DNA from: Deltaproteobacteria bacterium
GTDB lineage: Bacteria; Desulfobacterota; Desulfuromonadia; Geobacterales; Pseudopelobacteraceae
NCBI GenBank assembly: GCA_016219145.1
Contig: JACRCG010000318.1
Span: 1 to 9,685 of the forward strand
Direction of reading: 5' to 3'
Length of the DNA stretch: 9,685 nucleotides
Positions within the stretch are counted from its first letter, which is position 1. Each line of letters opens with the position of its first letter. Both the position numbers and the translations under genes were made by a program. Positions 1 through 6,900 of the stretch are shown one piece after another. The notes beneath the pieces were generated by a model that saw nothing but the letters and a program-made list of their open reading frames with translations, was not told the DNA's origin and made no database searches.

Positions 1-463
1 AAGAAGCGATTACATGCCACTGGATATCACAACATTGTCGCTGATACCCGATTACGACCACAACCGCAAGATTGACGACAAAGACCGCCAGCGGGCGCTC
101 AAAAAAGACCCGTACTACTTCTGGGTGAATGATGATGACGGTTATGGGGACACGGAGGGAACGGGGATACCTGCGAGCAGCCTCTATTTATTGAATAGCC
201 CAAAAGTGAACGGCACACGTGATCTGATCGATTATTTCCCGGTATATCTCGATATCGCCAAGATGAAAGCGCTCTATTCACCGGGAAGCTACAAATACAA
301 ACTGCATCACGCGCCATCTACTCTTAATCTGGTGGAAACGACTCTCACTCCTGATGCAGCCGGCAAATATCTCACCGATGTGCCGACAGCCCAGGAACTG
401 GCTTTTGCTAAAAAAACACCGATCACGTTCATTTTGCTAACATTGAACCACATCCAGATCTGA
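1..463 (+). CDS. Large exported protein with EF-hand-like loop, C-terminal part (5' end outside window)
   Basis: The frame is open from the left edge to a TGA at 461-463, so this is the 3' end of a longer gene. The ATG at 14 has no convincing ribosome binding site or signal peptide and falls inside a domain, so I do not take it as the start. Counting from that ATG, residues 13-24 (DYDHNRKIDDKD) fit an EF-hand or dockerin-like calcium loop, with acidic or amide residues at loop positions 1, 3, 5, 9 and 12. An Asp-rich segment (WVNDDDGYGD) follows, then a 'NGTRDLIDYFPVYLDI' signature. From memory, this order (Asp-rich stretch, then 'DLxDFFPVxLDI') recurs in very large secreted proteins of Lentisphaerae and Geobacter-like bacteria; that is recall, not a search. 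The function is unknown; an extracellular, calcium-stabilised structural role is an inference. The last 10 or so residues look unlike the preceding domain and may result from a frameshift near 431-435 (see findings). The next gene starts 10 bases downstream. Confidence 0.75.
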   Translation, partial: RSDYMPLDITTLSLIPDYDHNRKIDDKDRQRALKKDPYYFWVNDDDGYGDTEGTGIPASSLYLLNSPKVNGTRDLIDYFPVYLDIAKMKALYSPGSYKYKLHHAPSTLNLVETTLTPDAAGKYLTDVPTAQELAFAKKTPITFILLTLNHIQI

Positions 464-468
464 AGGAG
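463..468 (+). promoter_or_regulatory. Ribosome binding site of the small PilP-like gene
   Basis: AAGGAG lies 5 bases before the ATG at 474 and overlaps the last base of the preceding stop codon. It fixes the start of the second gene. Its placement also suggests translational coupling with the gene ahead. Confidence 0.8.
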
Positions 469-473
469 TCACC

Positions 474-836
474 ATGAACCGTACATCACTCGTCTCAATT
501 CTATTCACAGCAACATTGTTGGCAACTACCGCCTTTGCCGCTCAGCTGGACAAAATCCAGTTCATCAAGATTTCTCCGCAGGACTCGAAGGCCGTAATCA
601 GGGGCACCGATGGAAAAATGCAGGTCATCAAACCGGGTGATACGGTGGTGGAGAATGTCACCGTCAAGGAGATCATCCCCGGTCGCATCATTCTGGAAGA
701 AAAAACCGAAAAAGGACTTGAAACCATCATCGTCCGGGTGGATGGCGTAAAAACCCGCATAGAGCGACTGAGCCGCCAGCCGGAAAAAACCCCACTGATG
801 ATGGCGCCGGTATCGGCAATCCCGGTATCCAAGTAG
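474..836 (+). CDS. Small exported PilP/GspC-like beta-domain protein
   Basis: This is a complete 120-residue protein. It starts at an ATG with an AAGGAG site and ends in TAG. Residues 1-22 form a typical signal peptide: positive N-end (NR), hydrophobic core, and AFA before a likely cut. The mature part is about 98 residues and beta-rich: 'IKISPQDSKAVIRG', then 'VIKPGDTV' (about 51-58), 'VKEIIPGRIILEE' (64-76) and 'TIIVRVDGVKTRI'. The pattern of a strand, a 'xxGD' turn, a 'V..I..GRI.L' hairpin and a final strand resembles the small periplasmic domain of type IV pilus PilP and type II secretion GspC. The basic, Pro-rich tail (after about residue 100) looks disordered. It is shorter than typical PilP and has no visible lipobox Cys, so it is not a standard PilP. 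Location should be periplasm or outer envelope. It sits between two genes for large exported proteins, so an assembly or export helper role is plausible but unproven. Confidence 0.85.
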   Translation: MNRTSLVSILFTATLLATTAFAAQLDKIQFIKISPQDSKAVIRGTDGKMQVIKPGDTVVENVTVKEIIPGRIILEEKTEKGLETIIVRVDGVKTRIERLSRQPEKTPLMMAPVSAIPVSK

Positions 837-896
837 CTTCAGCTGCACTTGTAAATTTTATGTAATGTTTTCAGTATACTCAAGGGGGAATACACG
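837..896 (+). promoter_or_regulatory. 60-base gap with a possible sigma70 -10 element
   Basis: The gap is clearly AT-richer than its flanks. TATACT at 875-880 matches five of six bases of a sigma70 -10 box and sits 16 bases before the ATG at 897. A TTGTAA at 849-854 could be a -35, but the spacer would be 20 bases, longer than the usual 16-18. No sigma54 (TGGCAC-N5-TTGC) site is visible. The promoter is weak evidence only: the giant gene could equally be read through from upstream. If it is real, the 5' leader would be very short. Confidence 0.3.
883..889 (+). promoter_or_regulatory. Ribosome binding site of the giant gene
   Basis: AGGGGGA lies 7 bases before the ATG at 897. Upstream in the same frame a TAA at 852 closes the frame and there is no other ATG, GTG or TTG codon between, so this site and the ATG decide the start. 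Confidence 0.75.
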
Positions 897-992
897 ATGA
901 GACCAGGTCTGTCCTCATTCTCGACAGCTTCAAGATGGCTTGTTACCGGACTGATTCTGATAACGGCTGTATTTGCCCCGCTGGCGAAAGCA
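897..992 (+). other. Signal peptide of the giant exoprotein
   Basis: Residues 1-32. Arg at 2 and 13 are followed by a hydrophobic core (WLVTGLILITAVFAPL, 14-29) and AKA at 30-32, a fitting signal peptidase I site; AGA ending at 34 is an alternative. No Cys follows, so it is not a lipoprotein. This shows Sec-type export. Confidence 0.85.
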
Positions 993-3900
993 GGCGCCCA
1001 GGACAGTTCGGCCCGCTTTCTGGCTGATTACGGCAACGTGACGGTCATGGAAGTTACCGGCAACTTTGACGCTATAAATTCTGACGGTAGTAAAAACGTA
1101 GCTCCCCGACAAGCCATTGCCAAGGAGTTCTTCCGGACCCACAAGGACGAGTACGACTTTGTCGCAATTTTTACAAATTTTGATTTCCAGCGTCCCCCTG
1201 GTGCAGTTGCCTATTACACTTCTGTGAAAAACGACGTTCAAGGCATTGGACAGGGACTATTTGACTACTCCTCATCATACGGCAGTAACGGCAAGCTACA
1301 GGGCACCATCGATATGTGGAACCTGCTCAAGATCGTCAACGATCCGCTTAATCCCCGGTTTGATTTCAGTACCGATATTCTGATCCACGAAACACTGCAT
1401 CGCTGGGGGGCCTACGCCAAATTCAAGGACTGGAACGGCTCCGTCAGTAATGCTTTGCTTGGCTACCAAGCAGCACACTGGAGCTTCCTGTTCGACTCCG
1501 GCGGCTCAACGCACTACGGCAACAAGTGGCAGAACAATGGCGACGGCACTTTCACCTCCACCGCTGTCCGAAAGTACTACAGCCCGCTGGATCTGTACCT
1601 GATGGGGATGATCGACAAGACCAGGGTTCCCCCAACATTGCTGATCGACAATCCCGCCATCAACCCGGAAACACGCCCGGAACTGGGCGCCACCATCAGC
1701 GGCACGGCCCGCTATGTGACGGCAGATGACATCATCGCTGTGGAGGGAGAGCGCATCCCCTCCGCCAGGGATTCCCAGAAGCAGTTCAAAACGGCCTTCA
1801 TCTATGCCGTGACCCCCGGCACTTTTAAGGCCAACGATCTGGCCGGCCTTGAAAACCTTCGAAATGCGTATCTGACCCGCTTTTCGATCCTCACCGACGG
1901 CAAGGGACTGGTGCAGGTGGCCTCTACTCCGCTGGACAACCTGCCGACCAACCCCGGTGTGAATCAGCCATCCACCGTACCTCGCACCCTGCCGCCAAAC
2001 ATCAGCGACGGCCTGAACTGGCTGGTCAATCACCAGCAGGCCGACGGAAGCTGGACCGACGTTACCTTGACCACCGAGCGGGACACGGCCGAGTCGGTCG
2101 CTACCCTGCAGATCTTCCCGACGGCACAGAGTCAGTTTCTTTCAGGGCTCAACTGGCTGGGAACGAACGGCTCCACTACCACCGACTACCTGGCGCGGCG
2201 CATCGAGGCGAGAGTGCATGCCGGTAACGACAGCACAGCCCTGGTCCAGGAACTGCTCGCTCGCCGCAACAGTGACGGCGGCTGGGGCGGGGGGCGCAAC
2301 TTCATCAGCAGCCCGACCGATACGGCCCAGGCCCTGAAGGCCTTGGCGGCGGCCGGTTACAGCGACCAGGCAGTAACCGGCAAAGCCGTCGCCTATCTAC
2401 AGGCCACCCAGAACGCCGATGGCGGCTGGAGCGGCGACACCAGCGCCAGCGTCATTCAACCGACGGCGGCGGTGCTTTCGGCGTATAACTCTTACCGTAA
2501 GAATTTCGATCTGGAGGCAGACATCAGCAAGGGCGCTGTTTTCCTGGCCGCCAAGCAGAACAGTGACGGCGGTTTCGGTAACAGCCCCAGCACGGTTTAT
2601 GACTCGTCATTGGCATTGATGGCCCTGCAATCGCTCAACAGCGATCGGGGCGTTATCACCAGGGGGGTCAGCTATCTGTTAGGCCGCCAAACGGAAGACG
2701 GGAGCTGGAACGAGAGCCCCTTTCAGACCGCCCTGTCCATGCGGGCCGTCTGGCAGGCCACGGTGGACCCGGATCTCTCCATCAAAGCGCAGGATATCTC
2801 CATTATCCCGGCCACGGTGACCGCGCTGCCGACGAATGCCGTGTTGAGCGCCACCATCTGGAATCTGGGGAGAAGCGATGTCTCCCAGGCCAGAGTAGCA
2901 CTCTACGAGGGAAGCATCGATCCCGGACACAAACTGGCTGAGCAGAGCCTGGCTTTCCCCGGCCAATCGCCGGTGACGGTGACCTTCTCCATACCGGTCA
3001 CGAACGCAGCCGGCCACGTTTATTATGTGGTGGCCGATCCGGATAATCTGCTTAAAGAGCAGAACAAGGATAACAACCGTGCCGCCAAGGCTTTGCTGCC
3101 CGAGATTACCTACGACTTCCAGGTCCAGGCCGGCGACATCGCCGTTTCCCCCAATCCTGTCGATATCGGCAAGGATGTGAAGATCACGGTCAGGGTCACC
3201 AACCACGGCACCTCGGATGCCTACAACGTGCCGGTGCGCCTCTACATCAACCAGCCGGGCGCGCCGCAGGAAATCGCCCAGTTGACCGTGGATATCCCGG
3301 CCGGCGGTTCTGCGAACAAAGAGGTGACCTGGCGAGCCGGCTTGCCAGGCGTCAACCTGCCGCTGACCGTGCAGATCGATCCGAACAACACCTTCACTGA
3401 GACTTCCAAAGACAACAACAGCGCAACCGTGCCGCTGACTGTGAACACCTCCACCCTTCCCAATCTGTCAGTCTCCTACAAGGACATGGTCATCACTCCC
3501 AGGCCGGCCCGCGAAGGGAGCAGTGCGTCCATTTCCGTGCTGGTTAAGAACGATGGTTTCATGGCGGCCGAGAACGTCAAGGTCAACGTATTCAAAGGGA
3601 TCGCCTCCAATAGCGGCACATTGCTGGGTAGTCAGGTGCTCCCCTCCATCCCGGCCGGACAGTCGCTGCGGGCCACCTTTGACTGGACAGGCATCGCCGA
3701 AAGCGGAGAACGAATCATCTCCGTGCAGGTGGACCCTGACAACGCCGTTCAGGAGTTCACCAAGGACGACAACTTCACCTTCACAACTCTTGATATACTG
3801 AGCCTGCCCGATCTGGCGATCACAGCCAACTCAATCACAATCAATCCCGCCACACCCAAGTCAGGTGATCAGGTAGCGATAACTGTGACCGTGCAGAATG

Positions 3901-6900
3901 CAGGCGAGCAGGAGGCTCGCGATGTAACTGTCCAGGTGAAGGAGGGCGGGATTGCCATCGGCTCTGCTGTTATTACGCTGGTGAACGGCAATTCACAGGC
4001 TTCCGGAACAATCGCTTACGTCAATGCCGGCCAGACCGGCAGTCATCATATCGATGTCACCATTGATCCCGATAACAGCATCACAGAACGCACCAAGGAG
4101 AATAACAGCGCCGCCAGAACTTTTACCATTCAGGATGCCAACCTCTGGCTGAGCGAACCGTATTTTTCGCCAAATAATGACGGCATCAAGGACAGCACCG
4201 ACTTCTCCTTCCGTCTGGTCGCGCCGGCAAAGGTTTCGGTTCAGATCATCAACAAAAATGGGATTGCGGTGCGAACTTTCAGTGGCGGCGAGTTGGACAA
4301 TACCCAGGGAACAACTATCACCTGGGATGGCAAAAATGATTCCGGCTCGGTTGTGGATGACGGGGCGTACCAGATCATGGTGATTAATTCCAACAGCGTT
4401 ACCCTGGCAAGCCTGCCGGTTGGAGTGGATACCAACCGTTCTCCGCTTACCGAAGCGATCGGGACACCATATCTGTTATCCAATAACCTTACCTGCCAGA
4501 TACCGTCCGGGAGTTTTTCCAATTGGAGCTGGCTCCCCTACGATAGCGGTATTTTGTTTGAGAATGTTTATACCCAGCCAGGGTTTCTGGCGGGCACTTA
4601 TCAGATGTCTCCGTTGGGGGACGATATCTGGATGATTACGACAGGCAAATGGAGCGACAGTACATATGATTACACTAAAGAGTCAAATAGTAACGTGTCC
4701 CCGGATGGTTCCCGAATTGTCTTTGTCATAAACAAACACAACAGGATCAGTGGGCAGAACGCAAACAGCCTCTGGGTACAAAACGTTAATGGTCAAGGGC
4801 TAAAGCCTCTTGTTGAGAATGTGCCGGGATATTTGTTTGATATCAACTGGTCGCCCGACAGCAGGAATTTAACCTTTACGGAATCAATATCCATCAGCGG
4901 AAATCATACCTTGCGTATCGTCGATACTGATAGCGGCAATATCAGCCTGGTTCATGAAGGGTATGGGTGGAATAGCGCCTGGTCAACAGATGGGGCTTCG
5001 CTGGCTTTTGAAACCAATGCTCAATGCGATCCCGCCTGCCATCAGGTCAATCCAACCTTGATGGTGTACAACGCAAGCAGTGGAAAGAGGGTTGTGTATG
5101 TTTCGCCTGACTATGAAAACTTCACTATCCGTTGGCTCGCAAATGCCAAACTTTTGCTGGAAAAGGGATGGCTGACGCCCCGTCTCCTGATTGTTGACTC
5201 ATTAAACTCTGGAACACCGATTGAATTTGCTTCACTGTCAAGCGACCTTGCGCTGAATCCCCAGTATGCCGTGAATCCGAATGGCAGGAATATTGCCTTC
5301 ATTGAGCAGACAGGCAATTTGCCAGATCCGGTAACACAGACTGTAAAACTGGTTGATTTAAGCGGTGGCATCGTCACTGTTGGTGAAATTGGCATTGCTA
5401 TGTTAACCAACTGCGAAGGTTCATGCCTGAATACGCCCAACATGCTCTGGTCAAAAGATGGCGGCAAGCTTGCCTATGTTGAGTCTAAATACCGCGAAGC
5501 AGACAACAGGATTGACGAAAAGCTGACTATCTACAATCTGGGCACCGGCTTGGTCAGTTCAACAGACATAGCTGTTCTGGAAGCGCTAGCTGGAGGTTAC
5601 TATGGCAACCTGGTCGCCGAAACTCCCCGCACGGTATTACGTCTGGTTGACTGGCTTTCAGACGAGAACAGTATCCTGCTTGATACTGTAAATGGTTACT
5701 TTTCATTAAACAGCTCCTCCGGTTCCCGCAGCAACTTGCTGCCCATACCGGCAAACGACTACTGGAATCGTCAACTTCTCAGTTTTTCGAGCGGACTTAA
5801 ATACCTGACATACTACCTTGACGGAGTGCCTAATGAGGCCTGCATTGATCAGACCGGATGGGGGACATGGTCACTCGGCTCACTTCTGAATCTGACCGCG
5901 GATTTAAGGATCACCAAGAACAAGTCGGTCGTGAAATTGAAGGGGATTGCGGCGGATAAGAATTTTTCAGGTTACAGGCTGGAATATGCAGATTCAAGAA
6001 CACCTGACACCTGGAACCTTATAATGCCGCCCTCCGATGTGCCGGTATTGAACGATACCTTTATCGACTGGATCCCTCCCCGTGAAGGCTTGTTCCACGT
6101 GAGACTGACCGTATGGGATAAAGCTGGCAATGAGGCAACAGACCGCAAACGGGTGGCATGGGGCGTTTCAACGTTGGTTATCGGGCTGTACCGCGATAAT
6201 GAACTGATTGCTCCTAAGAACTTCGACAACCCCAGGCAGACAGCGACGTTGCACTATACAGCCCTGGAAGCGGTACATCTCGAATTCAGCGTTGTGAACG
6301 AAAATGGCGATACGGTCAGAAGTTTTACACGTGAACAAACGGGATATGCAGTCGATTCCAGTGTTTGGGACGGCCGTGATGATAACGGCAACCTGGTTCC
6401 GGACGGGAAGTATACGATTAAGCATTTTGACTATGAATTCCCGGTTGAAGTGGATAATTCACCTCCAGAGGTGTCAATTTCTCTCGGCAGGATCGTTTCT
6501 GATCTGTCGAAGCTGAAGCCATCAGCATTGTTGAATCTGACCGAATTGGGCAAGAGCGCTATTTCTGCTGCGGTCACAGGGCATGTTTATGACAAGCAAT
6601 TGAAAAATTGGAAAATTGAATATGGAGTTGGCGATAACCCGAGTGAATGGCAGGAATACATCAGTGGTCAGGTAGTTGTGGCGGAAAAAGATTCTGGCGG
6701 GAATGTGGTTCTGCCGGTCAAGGATGATGTATTCAAAGTCAACCTGTTTCCTGAGCTGGTATTTTTAGCGGGCAAAAAATTGCGAATCACAGCAGAAGAT
6801 TATGCCGGAAACAAAAGTAGTGCCGTTTCAGGCTTCCTCCAGGACCAATTGGTATGGCAGTTTGGCTGGAATGAGCAATCACCGAGGATGATCACCAAGG

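Noticed and set aside
14..463. ATG at 14 as the true start of the first gene
   Set aside because: The frame is open to the window edge, the upstream 13 bases carry only a weak AAGAAG, and the protein would begin inside a domain without a signal peptide.
831..850. Hairpin AAGTAGCTTCAGCTGCACTT as a terminator after the small gene
   Set aside because: The stem is interrupted by a GC bulge, the paired runs are only 3-4 bases, and no proper U-run follows.
1506..3206. Two 175-codon minus-strand open frames (1506-2033, 2679-3206)
   Set aside because: They mirror the high-GC part of the giant gene, where stops are rare in other frames; no start signals or family features were seen.
4167..4184. SPNNDG motifs as type IX secretion C-terminal signals
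   Set aside because: The motifs are internal, recur with WDG(K/R) partners as in FlgD-Ig domains, and nothing else suggests Bacteroidetes.
5025..5042. CDPACH as a c-type heme site (CX3CH)
   Set aside because: Geobacter-like genomes are rich in cytochromes, but this is not the normal CXXCH spacing, the sister site CEGSC lacks the His, and it lies in a propeller loop. A disulfide is more likely.
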